Assembly (NCBI GenBank): GCA_050486105.1
Contig: JBJHCR010000125.1
Location: forward strand, 1-16,092
DNA from: JAEXNA01 sp050486105
GTDB lineage: Bacteria > Vulcanimicrobiota > Xenobia > Xenobiales > JADMJV01
DNA: 16,092 bases
Reading direction: 5' to 3'
The translations under genes and the position numbers were made by a program. A model generated the notes under the pieces. That model saw only the letters and a program-made list of their open reading frames with translations, ran no database searches and was not told where the DNA came from. Position 1 is the stretch's first letter. Each line of letters begins with the position of its first letter. Positions 6,042-13,232 of the stretch are shown here, one piece after another.

Positions 6042-8216
6042 CTAAGAGCGACGCCCGATGATCAGCAGGGCCTTGTCGGATAGAGCGGCGACGTCGAGAG
6101 AGACCTGACCAAAAGCAGTGGCCCGTCCTTGCCGTTGAAGACCCAAGAGGATCAGATCGAAGTCTTGAGCCTTCTCGGCCACGACTTCCGCTACCGGTCG
6201 CTCATCGGCCAAAACCACGGTGGAGGCCTTCCCTTCTAGCTCATCTCTAGCAATTCTGCCCAAGTTGCGATGGAGGTGCTCATCAGGAAGAGCAGCGATT
6301 CCCAAATAGGTGATCTTCAAGGCCGGATAAGTGCGAAGCAAGCTGGCCAGGAGTCTAGCTCTCAAGGTGTCGTGGCCTCCGCGTCCTCCGACAGGAACCA
6401 AGATCGAAGTCGAGTCCTTGAGGCACCAAGCCTCTGGAGCCCGCAGAATGACCACGTCGGAATCCACCTCTTCAGTGAGACGCTCCAAGTTTTTCTCGGT
6501 CTTGAGTTGCTCTAGACTGGACAAGCCTAGCAGCAGAGTCTGACAGCAATAACTTCTGAACACCCTGCCAATCTCCAGCCAAGGCTTAGCGGCAACCGTG
6601 GTTAGCGCCTCTGGGAAGACTTCCATCTCAAAGGCGGTCCTGAGGGCTTGACCGGTGACCTTTTGGGCCTCTTCCAATCTGTAGATGCTGGGAGCCACCG
6701 TCAACAAGAGGACTCTGCCTATCTCCGGTGGCGAAAGAGCGTGAGCTAGACGAACCATGGCCGGGGCATTGTCCGGGTTGGCGATAGGCACCAGGACCAC
6801 CGGGCTTCGACCTCGATAGCGCATAAGCGAAGGATCCAGGCCTTCCGCTGCGGCATCGTGGATCCGAGCTCGGCGCTCAAAAAGGGTGATATATAAGGCG
6901 GCTCCTCCTATGAGCCATATTCCGGCAAGTCCCCCAGCCTGAGGTACAATCGACCCTTGAAAGGCGGCTAGGCCTAAGCAACATAGGGAACCCAGGATTG
7001 GAGTGAGAGGAAACCATGGAGTCTTGAAGGCCGCCTCTGATCCGTCTCCTCGAGTGCGTTTGAGAATCACCATCCAATGGATGAGGGCAAAACAAAGGAG
7101 AAAAATGAGAGAGGCGGCGGCTCCAGCGACCGCCACATTCGGCAGCACTAGAACCAGGGCCAGCATCATCATGGCGCTGGCCGGAAGGGCCCGGGTGGGC
7201 ACGTGAGTCTGGGGGTGGCGCTGGGCCAAACTGCTGGGCAAGGCTCGATCTGTAGCCATAGAGTAGGCGATCCAGGATGAAGCCAACAGGTTGGCCTCCA
7301 AGGCCGACAGCATAGACAGGACCGCCGCCACCACTACGATCCAGTAGCCAGTCCTACCCAAATAGTTCTCTACCGCCACCGCTATGAGGGTTTCTGGATG
7401 GGCCGCAGCTAGCTGATGGACCGAACTGCTACCATCCCCGCCCACGGTGATCACCATGAAGAGCAAAGGAACGTAGACGCCCAGGGCCAAGGTTAAGGAC
7501 AAAAGCATGGCTCGCGGGATGGTTCGAGTGGGAGAGGCGATCTTTCCGCTGACAGCTGCGATGAGATCGAAGCCTTGGAAAGCGATGAAGCTGAACCCCA
7601 TGGCGGCCAACACTCCACTGAAGCCCTCTACCAGGAAGGGCTGCAGGGTCTCTAGGGTAACCGACACCGGCTGAGTCAGAAGATTAGGGAAGCCTGCCAG
7701 GATAAGAAAAGAGAAAAGGACCATCTTTCCGACGGTCACCCACTGCCCGCTTCCCCCGCTGCTCCCGCGAGAGAGGGAAAAAAGATAATAGCCCACAGCT
7801 GAGGCTGCCAAAAGCAACTGCCATCCGCGCTCGCCCAAGATCTCCAAGGCACCCGGCCACAAGCCCACCAACAGCAGGAGGGCGAAAGCTGCGAATCCCA
7901 GGGCGTACAGCACTCCGGCGACTATAGAGGCAAACCATACCAGCCAGCCCACAGAAAATGCTGCCTGTATCGAAAAGAGCCTTTTGGCGTAGGTGTACAT
8001 ACCCCCCGACTGAGGGAAGGAGGTGGCCATTTCCGCAAAACTTAGGGCGGTGATGACCGCGATCATCCCATTGAGCGCAAAAGCCAGCAGAGCCGAGGGG
8101 CCGGCTTGCTGGAAGGCCACACCGGCTAGGGCCAGGATGCCTCCTCCAACGATGGCCCCAACGCCTATGAGAGTGGCCCCGTACAGGCCCACGTTCCGCT
8201 CAGGTTGGGGGGTCAA
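6042..8216 (-). CDS. APC-family permease with two C-terminal UspA-like domains
   Basis: A 724-aa fusion protein. Residues 1 to about 445 form a multi-span permease of the amino acid-polyamine-organocation superfamily, with GVGAIVGGGIL in helix 1 and FIAFQGFDLIAAVSGKIASP around helix 6, followed by the usual TRTIPRAM. Residues about 457-590 (starting RGRSPVVLVPIANPDNA) and about 603-724 (starting DSTSILVPVGG) look like two universal-stress-protein modules, presumably cytosolic sensors. The helix-6 Glu common in amino-acid members (EEIKNP-like) reads SGKIASP here, so the substrate may not be an ordinary amino acid. The TTG start at 8216 overlaps the pdxT stop by 2 nt and implies translational coupling. 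A GTG at 8192 is the alternative and fits the conserved N-terminus better. Confidence 0.85.
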   Translation of the reverse strand: MTPQPERNVGLYGATLIGVGAIVGGGILALAGVAFQQAGPSALLAFALNGMIAVITALSFAEMATSFPQSGGMYTYAKRLFSIQAAFSVGWLVWFASIVAGVLYALGFAAFALLLLVGLWPGALEILGERGWQLLLAASAVGYYLFSLSRGSSGGSGQWVTVGKMVLFSFLILAGFPNLLTQPVSVTLETLQPFLVEGFSGVLAAMGFSFIAFQGFDLIAAVSGKIASPTRTIPRAMLLSLTLALGVYVPLLFMVITVGGDGSSSVHQLAAAHPETLIAVAVENYLGRTGYWIVVVAAVLSMLSALEANLLASSWIAYSMATDRALPSSLAQRHPQTHVPTRALPASAMMMLALVLVLPNVAVAGAAASLIFLLCFALIHWMVILKRTRGDGSEAAFKTPWFPLTPILGSLCCLGLAAFQGSIVPQAGGLAGIWLIGGAALYITLFERRARIHDAAAEGLDPSLMRYRGRSPVVLVPIANPDNAPAMVRLAHALSPPEIGRVLLLTVAPSIYRLEEAQKVTGQALRTAFEMEVFPEALTTVAAKPWLEIGRVFRSYCCQTLLLGLSSLEQLKTEKNLERLTEEVDSDVVILRAPEAWCLKDSTSILVPVGGRGGHDTLRARLLASLLRTYPALKITYLGIAALPDEHLHRNLGRIARDELEGKASTVVLADERPVAEVVAEKAQDFDLILLGLQRQGRATAFGQVSLDVAALSDKALLIIGRRS

Positions 8217-8818
8217 ACCTCGACAACCAGGGAGGGTTTGGCTCTTTGTAGCATGCCCAGAAAGTAGGAGTGCCAGCGGGTGTCGCCGGTCAATTCTGGA
8301 TGAAAGGAGGTGGCGAGAATTCTTCGGTATCTCAGAGCGACAAGAGTGCCCTGAAAGGTGGCCAGAGGTTGAACTTCACCGGTGAGAAGCTTTCGGGCAA
8401 TAGGAGCTCTGATAAAGACGGCGGGAAAAGAGGGCGGTCCCAGGGCTTCAACTTCCAGCTCAACCTCGCAAGACTCTAACTGCCGTCCAAAGGCATTGCG
8501 CTCGACTTCGATGGGCAGATGACCGAGCCCAGTTTGTCCCGGCATGCCGTTGGTGATCTGTTGAGCCAACAGGATCATCCCAGCACAGGTCCCCCAGACC
8601 GCCATACCACGGTCCAAGCCCAGTGCAAGGGTTTGATCGATCTCAAATCTCTTGACCAGTTTCTCGAGGGTCGTAGATTCACCGCCCGGGATGATCAGTC
8701 CGTCTAGGTCGTACAGGTCTTCCGCGGATCGCACTTGGCGTCCCTCGACTCCGAGAGACGCCAAGATCTGCTGGTGCTCGGAGACCGCTCCCTGAAGAGC
8801 TAGAACTCCGATGTTCAT
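8213..8818 (-). CDS. pdxT: Pyridoxal 5'-phosphate synthase glutaminase subunit
   Basis: Class I glutamine amidotransferase subunit that hydrolyses glutamine and channels ammonia to PdxS for PLP formation. The 201-aa product has the family start MNIGVLALQGAV, the oxyanion motif PGGEST (45-50), the nucleophile Cys78 in GTCAGM, and His173/Glu175 in SFHPE, a complete catalytic triad. The ATG at 8818 shares one base with the pdxS stop (TGATG). A GTG one codon upstream is equally possible and would add one Met. The order pdxS-pdxT is the usual one. Its stop codon overlaps the permease start. Confidence 0.95.
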   Translation of the reverse strand: MNIGVLALQGAVSEHQQILASLGVEGRQVRSAEDLYDLDGLIIPGGESTTLEKLVKRFEIDQTLALGLDRGMAVWGTCAGMILLAQQITNGMPGQTGLGHLPIEVERNAFGRQLESCEVELEVEALGPPSFPAVFIRAPIARKLLTGEVQPLATFQGTLVALRYRRILATSFHPELTGDTRWHSYFLGMLQRAKPSLVVEV

Positions 8819-9686
8819 CACCAGCCTCGAGACGCGAGGAGTTCTTCTGGTCTTAGGTTGGAGATCTCCAGACCCTTCATGGGGTCTCCGATACCTTTGC
8901 TGTACACCGAAAGTTTCTTGGCATCGGCGTAGTGGGCCGTGGCATCCACGATGGCTCGAGCCATCTTTGCCGGGTCCGCCGACTTGAAGACTCCTGAACC
9001 TACAAAGATCCCATCGCAGCCCAGTCTCATCATCAAGGCCGCATCTGCCGGAGTAGCGATCCCACCGGCAGCGAAATTTACCACCGGAAGACGACCGTGC
9101 TCTCGAGTCTGTTTGACCAAGTCGTAAGGAGCACCGATCTCTTTGGCAAAGGTCATCAGTTCTTCGTCGGGAATTCCTGAAAGTTGTCGAATCTCGGCAT
9201 TAATGGTGCGCATGTGGCGAACCGCTTCCACCACATTACCCGTTCCGGCCTCTCCCTTAGTGCGGATCATGGCCGCTCCTTCGCCTATGCGTCGGAGAGC
9301 CTCACCCAGGTTCTTTGCTCCGCAGACAAAGGGAACTTCGAAATCGTGTTTATTGATGTGGAACATGTCGTCGGCGGGTGTCAACACTTCGGACTCGTCG
9401 ATGTAGTCCACTCCCAGAGCTTGAAGGATTTCGGCTTCAACGAAGTGTCCTATACGCGCCTTAGCCATGACCGGGATGGTCACCGCATCCATGATTTTTT
9501 GGGTAATGGCGGGGTCCGTCATCCGCGCGACTCCACCGTCTCTGCGGATATCCGCCGGAACTCGTTCGAGGGCCATCACTGCTACGGCTCCAGCCTCTTG
9601 GGCGATAACGGCCTCTTCCGGCGTCGTGACATCCATGATTACCCCGCCCTTTAGCATTTGAGCCAAGCCGCTCTTGACCTTACTCG
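8818..9686 (-). CDS. pdxS: Pyridoxal 5'-phosphate synthase lyase subunit (5' end in assembly gap)
   Basis: PdxS builds PLP from ribose 5-phosphate, glyceraldehyde 3-phosphate and ammonia supplied by PdxT, as a dodecameric (beta/alpha)8 barrel in the cytosol. Visible are GGVIMDV with the conserved Asp, PVMAKARIGH and RTKGEAGTGN with the two catalytic lysines, NFAAGGIATPADAALMM, and the typical ending ELLASRGW. The frame is open up to the N-run, and SKVKSGLAQMLKGGV matches the usual N-terminus (VKRGMAEMQKGGV in Bacillus). If the ten Ns are true to size, the ATG would be at 9690-9688, 6 nt after the AAGGAGA at 9697-9703. That start is inferred, not seen. A TTG at 9666 is in frame but would remove conserved residues. 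Confidence 0.95.
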
Positions 9687-9696
9687 NNNNNNNNNN
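9687..9696. other. Assembly gap (10 Ns)
   Basis: Ten unknown bases interrupt the first codons of pdxS. The pdxS coding frame on one side and a Shine-Dalgarno sequence on the other fit a gap of about the stated size, but scaffold gaps are often nominal. Confidence 0.98.
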
Positions 9697-9703
9697 TCTC
9701 CTT
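9697..9703 (-). promoter_or_regulatory. Probable pdxS ribosome binding site
   Basis: On the minus strand this reads AAGGAGA, a near-perfect Shine-Dalgarno sequence located immediately before the N-run. A start codon 6 nt downstream would be in frame with the visible pdxS codons if the gap is really 10 nt. It therefore decides where the hidden start should be. Confidence 0.6.
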
Positions 9704-9964
9704 AAGCATCACCACGACGCCGCTCCCCAAGATCTGGGTCGCGAAGTCCACCTTATCGAGCCTAGTCGCAGGTGTCCGAGAGGACTCGTGGGTTGAGCTG
9801 TTTCAGTTTTTCAGGGTACGCTTCTACAAATGCGCCCCGCGTTAGAGTGTTACCCGAAGCAGGCCTCGAAGTAAACTCCAAAGCCCCCGAAGCCGTTGCG
9901 CAGTTCTCCCTCAAAAGAGAAAGGCCTGGTAGGAACCCATGGGTGTTCCTCAAATGCCTTTCCG

Positions 9965-10618
9965 GTGAGGCGTGGTGCACTACTTTTCGTCGTTTGGGTC
10001 TGTGGCGGCCTGTTGCTCTGGTGGTCTCAGTCCGTGCAGATCGAAGAGGCGGCTCGACGACAGCAGCGCTTGCTGTTTCGTTTGGGGGCCCCTGAGCCCA
10101 GTGGGGTATTGTCGGCTGCAAACTTGGGCTCCGAGGACCTTGCCTATCGCTCCTTTTTGACTGGCAAGTTCCAGACAGCGCTCCAACTCGGACCCCCTTC
10201 AGAAATCTCCGAGACCGTGGCATCCTTATTCTTGGTGACTCACGGCTTGGCCGATTCTGACCCACCAGTTCAGGCCATAGTGGTGGGCGAGAGCCTGCTT
10301 GCTCGGGTTAGGGAAAACTCGCTAGAACTTTTCTCTTGGGACGGTGCTCCACTTCAGCGCCAAGAGTTCCAACTCGGTGAGCCTTCGGATTCAGCGACTT
10401 CGAATCTCGACCCCCTGTCGCTTCCGTTCCAATTGGAAGCCCGGGGGGGCTGGGTTCTGGTGCGAGATCAGACCCATTCTGCGGCGTTTCGATATTTTCA
10501 ACAGAGGGCTAGGGGCTATCTCTCAGAGCAAAGAATCGAGGTGACCGAAAGCGGCGATCTACGATACCAGGATGAGGTTTGGACCTTCGGACCCGAAGGA
10601 GAGCTTCGGCGGCTATAA
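9965..10618 (+). CDS. Membrane-anchored protein of unknown function
   Basis: I do not recognise this 217-aa product. It starts with a positively charged MRRG, has one hydrophobic helix (about 4-21, rich in Trp/Val/Leu), then a charged stretch that may form a short coiled coil (QIEEAARRQQRLLF), and about 170 residues of mixed soluble sequence without Cys. A bitopic inner-membrane protein with a periplasmic domain is likely. The GTG at 9965 gives a clean anchor, but no Shine-Dalgarno sequence is visible; a TTG at 9896 would add 23 residues. It is the only plus-strand gene in this part. It lies tail-to-tail with the hydrolase gene (3 bp between) and head-to-head with pdxS. The antisense frame at 9762-10265 is Arg/Pro-rich and looks like a shadow. 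Confidence 0.6.
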   Translation: MRRGALLFVVWVCGGLLLWWSQSVQIEEAARRQQRLLFRLGAPEPSGVLSAANLGSEDLAYRSFLTGKFQTALQLGPPSEISETVASLFLVTHGLADSDPPVQAIVVGESLLARVRENSLELFSWDGAPLQRQEFQLGEPSDSATSNLDPLSLPFQLEARGGWVLVRDQTHSAAFRYFQQRARGYLSEQRIEVTESGDLRYQDEVWTFGPEGELRRL

Positions 10619-10621
10619 CGA

Positions 10622-11233
10622 TCACAGTGCCTTGAGCGCGGTCTCCAAAAGTTCTCCAGCAAGTCGAAGTTCAACTTCACTGACGTAATGAGAAGCTTGT
10701 TGAGAGTGGCTCTCGGTGATGTCGGCCCCTAAAGATCGCAGCACCTCTTTGGTGCGCTCCATTCTCTCGGCCGGTATGTGGGGATCTTGCAGACTGCCTG
10801 TCACTAGAACAGGGGTGCCCTTCAAGGCTCCCTCGCCTATGGGCCACTCATCGTCTTGCCCGATTAGGCCACCGGAGAAGATCCACGCCCCGGCTCTTCG
10901 CACGGGTCGCCGCACCAAAAGGTCGCTGACCAGGCAGGCGCCCTGAGAGAATCCTGCCAGCAAGGTCTGTTCTGGGGGAAACTTATCCAAGAGGCCTTGA
11001 AGGGTGTCGAGAGCCAGAGTTAGATAGGGCTCATTGTGGCTTCTTGGGACCGTGAACCGATTAGGATACCATCCGTGGTTCATAGCCTGCGGAGCCATCC
11101 AGCAGACTCCGTCTAGGTCTTGAAACGGTAAGGAAAGGCCCAGAATGTTTTCGGCAGTGTCGCCTCGTCCGTGCAGCAGCATCACCAACAGTTTGGCCTG
11201 CTCAGGTTCGATCCCCTCGTAGAGCACCTTCAT
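10622..11233 (-). CDS. Alpha/beta hydrolase (phospholipase/carboxylesterase family)
   Basis: A 203-aa serine hydrolase of the small esterase (MhqD/YpfH-like) type. Visible are the oxyanion-hole region LLHGRGDTAENIL (19-31), the nucleophile Ser96 in GFSQGA, Asp150 in GSLQDPHIP and His182 in ASHYVSE, a full triad in the expected order and spacing. No signal peptide is present, so it should be cytosolic; the natural ester is unknown. The ATG lies 2 bp after the stop of the zinc-ribbon gene, with GAGA about 8 nt upstream. It is the last gene of the gsp transcript. A role in secretion is not implied by its sequence. Confidence 0.85.
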   Translation of the reverse strand: MKVLYEGIEPEQAKLLVMLLHGRGDTAENILGLSLPFQDLDGVCWMAPQAMNHGWYPNRFTVPRSHNEPYLTLALDTLQGLLDKFPPEQTLLAGFSQGACLVSDLLVRRPVRRAGAWIFSGGLIGQDDEWPIGEGALKGTPVLVTGSLQDPHIPAERMERTKEVLRSLGADITESHSQQASHYVSEVELRLAGELLETALKAL

Positions 11234-11235
11234 AG

Positions 11236-11466
11236 TCAGTTCTCGTGAGCAGTGATCAGGAGTTGGCTAGAACTCGGATGACGCAGTTTCTCTTGAGGTT
11301 TCGGCAAACCAGCTGTAGCCTGAGCTGCAGAATCGAAGAGGCGGCAATCCCCTTGGATGGTCCAGAAACGCTCTCCACAACACAAGCACGAGAATTCCCT
11401 AACTTTGCGGGGAAGATCGAACATGGGGACTCGGTGGAGCAGATTGCCGCAGCGCTGACAGGTCAT
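11236..11466 (-). CDS. Small zinc-ribbon-like protein
   Basis: A 76-aa protein. Residues 3-6 (CQRC) and 28-31 (CLCC, then GERFW) give two CxxC knuckles 21 residues apart, the pattern of a zinc ribbon. The remaining 40 residues are polar and unrecognised. The ATG at 11466 is the only start in the frame before an upstream stop; its Shine-Dalgarno sequence is weak. It lies 18 bp after the exported-protein gene and 2 bp before the hydrolase gene, which supports expression as part of that operon. It could bind nucleic acid or a protein partner; no specific function can be assigned. Confidence 0.65.
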   Translation of the reverse strand: MTCQRCGNLLHRVPMFDLPRKVREFSCLCCGERFWTIQGDCRLFDSAAQATAGLPKPQEKLRHPSSSQLLITAHEN

Positions 11467-11484
11467 ACTTCTAGGTTTCCCGCT

Positions 11485-12039
11485 CTATCTTCTGGTCCCT
11501 GTCCCGGCGCGCTTTGACTTGGCTTTAGGGAGGCGTTCATCAAAAAAAATCTGGCCGGTGAGGGCTATCCTTTCCAGAGGGGGGGCTAACTTCGGAACCT
11601 CTTTCCAGACTCGTCTGTCTACGGTGCAGGAGAAGAGAACTTCAGGCTTTTCCGTCTTGGTCTCTCGGAGGGAGACGCCCTCAATATCGAGTTGCACGAG
11701 TTCCGGAATCTCTCCGAAAATGCGATCGCACAATTGGCTGGTGTTGGCTGCTACGTCCGCTCGAGTAGCTAGACGATCAGGTTGGTGGAACGCGGCGAAG
11801 CGAATCGTTCCGTACAGCTCGTGACCCACTCGAAAGATTCCAATTCTGTGAACCTCCAGAGGTAGACCTAATCGCTGAGCGAGCACAGCCGCCCTCACTT
11901 CGAGCTCTGTTTCCAGATACATAAGCCGGATCTTGTCTTCCGCGAAACTTGGCCCAGAGGTCATGATGAAAAGGCAAGCGCCGAGGAGATAAGGCACCAG
12001 GGTCAATTTCTTAAACGGCCTGTTGATCAAGGTTCGCAC
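11485..12039 (-). CDS. Sec-exported protein of unknown function
   Basis: A 184-aa product with a Sec signal peptide: basic start (MRTLINRPFKK), hydrophobic core at about 14-27, and a likely cleavage after SFA at 33. The mature part, about 151 residues, contains two Cys (TSQLCDRIFG and LFSCTVDRR) that could form a disulfide, and ends in a basic tail (PKAKSKRAGTGTRR). I do not recognise the family. The GTG at 12039 has GAGG close upstream and begins 7 bp after the gspF stop, so it is cotranscribed with gspDEF. The place normally taken by pseudopilin gspG is occupied by this gene, and a periplasmic accessory role in secretion is an inference. Confidence 0.75.
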   Translation of the reverse strand: MRTLINRPFKKLTLVPYLLGACLFIMTSGPSFAEDKIRLMYLETELEVRAAVLAQRLGLPLEVHRIGIFRVGHELYGTIRFAAFHQPDRLATRADVAANTSQLCDRIFGEIPELVQLDIEGVSLRETKTEKPEVLFSCTVDRRVWKEVPKLAPPLERIALTGQIFFDERLPKAKSKRAGTGTRR

Positions 12040-12046
12040 CTAGTCC

Positions 12047-13222
12047 TCACATTTGCATTTTGGCCGAGACTTCGGCAAGGGGCATCAGAACGCTCAGAAC
12101 CAGAACCCCAACCACGCAGCCCATCAGGATGATCAGAGCAGGCTCCAAGAACTTGGCCAGAGCGCCTCGCCGACGAGCGAGTTCTCGCTCATAGAAGGCC
12201 GCTGCCGACATCAACATGGCTTCGAGTTCACCGGTCCGCTCTCCAGTTTTTAGAAATTGGTGCAAGAGGGGGGGGATAATGGCAACTCGGCTCAGGGCTT
12301 TTGCTAGACCGTCTCCACGCTCCACCGCCCGTTCAGCGCCCTCGAGATCAGCTTTGACAGCGGCGTTATCCAGGCTCTCCCGAGACAATTCCATGGCTCG
12401 AACTAGCGGTACTCCAGCCTTGTGAAGCATGCCCAAAGTTCGAGCCCATTGCTCCATGAGTCCACATCGCAACATCACTCCCACCAAAGGGAGCTTAAGT
12501 TTGATGCGGTCCAAGATCTGTCGTGGCAGAACCTTGAAAAGGAGATAGAGCCCGCCGAGGCCCAGGGGGATGAGAAATGGGCCCACCGTTCCTACCCCTT
12601 CACCGACAGCAATGATGGTGGCGGTGATCCAAGGAAGGTCCAGATCCATGGAGCTATACATTTCCTTGAGAACGGGAGTGAGGAAGTAGAGTAGGCCAGT
12701 CATCAAGACCACCGAAAGAACAACCAGAGCGACAGGGTAACTCAAGGCTGCGACCAATGCTCGGCGATGTTCGATGTCTCTCTTTAGGAATTCGGCGTAA
12801 CGTCCCAGAATCTCGGCTGATTGGCCGGACTCTTCTCCTGCTTGAACCATTCGGATCAGCATAGGAGGGAAGGCTTGCTCTTCTACCATGGCCGCCGTCA
12901 TAGACGAACCTTCTCGCAATCTTACCCGCACACGCTTCAACGCCGACCGCATAGTAGGGTCTTCGTCAAACTCAGCCAGGGAATCGAGAGCTTCGTCTAG
13001 AGGTATTCCAGCGCGCAAGAGCGCTGACAGTTGCAAAAGGGAGTAGGCTAGAGATTCGGATGGTGCCGCTTTAGAGGCGCGAGAAACGTCTTGGTCGATG
13101 CGAGTAGGAAATAGGCCTCTGGCTTTGACCTTCTGGTAGGCCACTGGCTTAGAGCCGGCATCAATGAATCCTTGGACTCTCTTGCCCGCTCGATCGGTGG
13201 CTATGTAGGCGTAAAGGGGCAA
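12047..13222 (-). CDS. gspF: Type II secretion inner-membrane platform protein GspF
   Basis: Polytopic inner-membrane protein that, with the GspE ATPase, drives pseudopilus assembly. The 391-aa product has the usual N-terminal YAYIATDRAGKRVQG and two repeated T2SSF domains, at about 57-180 and 258-381, with the paired motifs GEESGQSAEIL (129-139) and GERTGELEAML (327-337). Hydrophobic helices lie at about 163-183, 203-230 and 361-381. It starts at a TTG (13222) with AGGGA 7 nt upstream; that Shine-Dalgarno sequence overlaps the gspE stop codon, so the two are coupled. Related PilC-type proteins serve type IV pili, but the gspD-gspE-gspF order favours type II secretion. Confidence 0.92.
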   Translation of the reverse strand: MPLYAYIATDRAGKRVQGFIDAGSKPVAYQKVKARGLFPTRIDQDVSRASKAAPSESLAYSLLQLSALLRAGIPLDEALDSLAEFDEDPTMRSALKRVRVRLREGSSMTAAMVEEQAFPPMLIRMVQAGEESGQSAEILGRYAEFLKRDIEHRRALVAALSYPVALVVLSVVLMTGLLYFLTPVLKEMYSSMDLDLPWITATIIAVGEGVGTVGPFLIPLGLGGLYLLFKVLPRQILDRIKLKLPLVGVMLRCGLMEQWARTLGMLHKAGVPLVRAMELSRESLDNAAVKADLEGAERAVERGDGLAKALSRVAIIPPLLHQFLKTGERTGELEAMLMSAAAFYERELARRRGALAKFLEPALIILMGCVVGVLVLSVLMPLAEVSAKMQM

Positions 13223-13232
13223 TGTCCGGTCC

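Noticed and set aside
9697..9754. Short minus-strand open stretch (VDFATQILG...) just upstream of the pdxS gap
   Set aside because: With a 10-nt gap it is out of frame with pdxS and hits a stop; it also overlaps the Shine-Dalgarno sequence. It would need reconsideration only if the gap size is wrong.
9762..10265. Minus-strand 167-codon frame
   Set aside because: Arg/Pro/Ser-rich composition without motifs, opposite a more protein-like plus-strand frame with a membrane helix.
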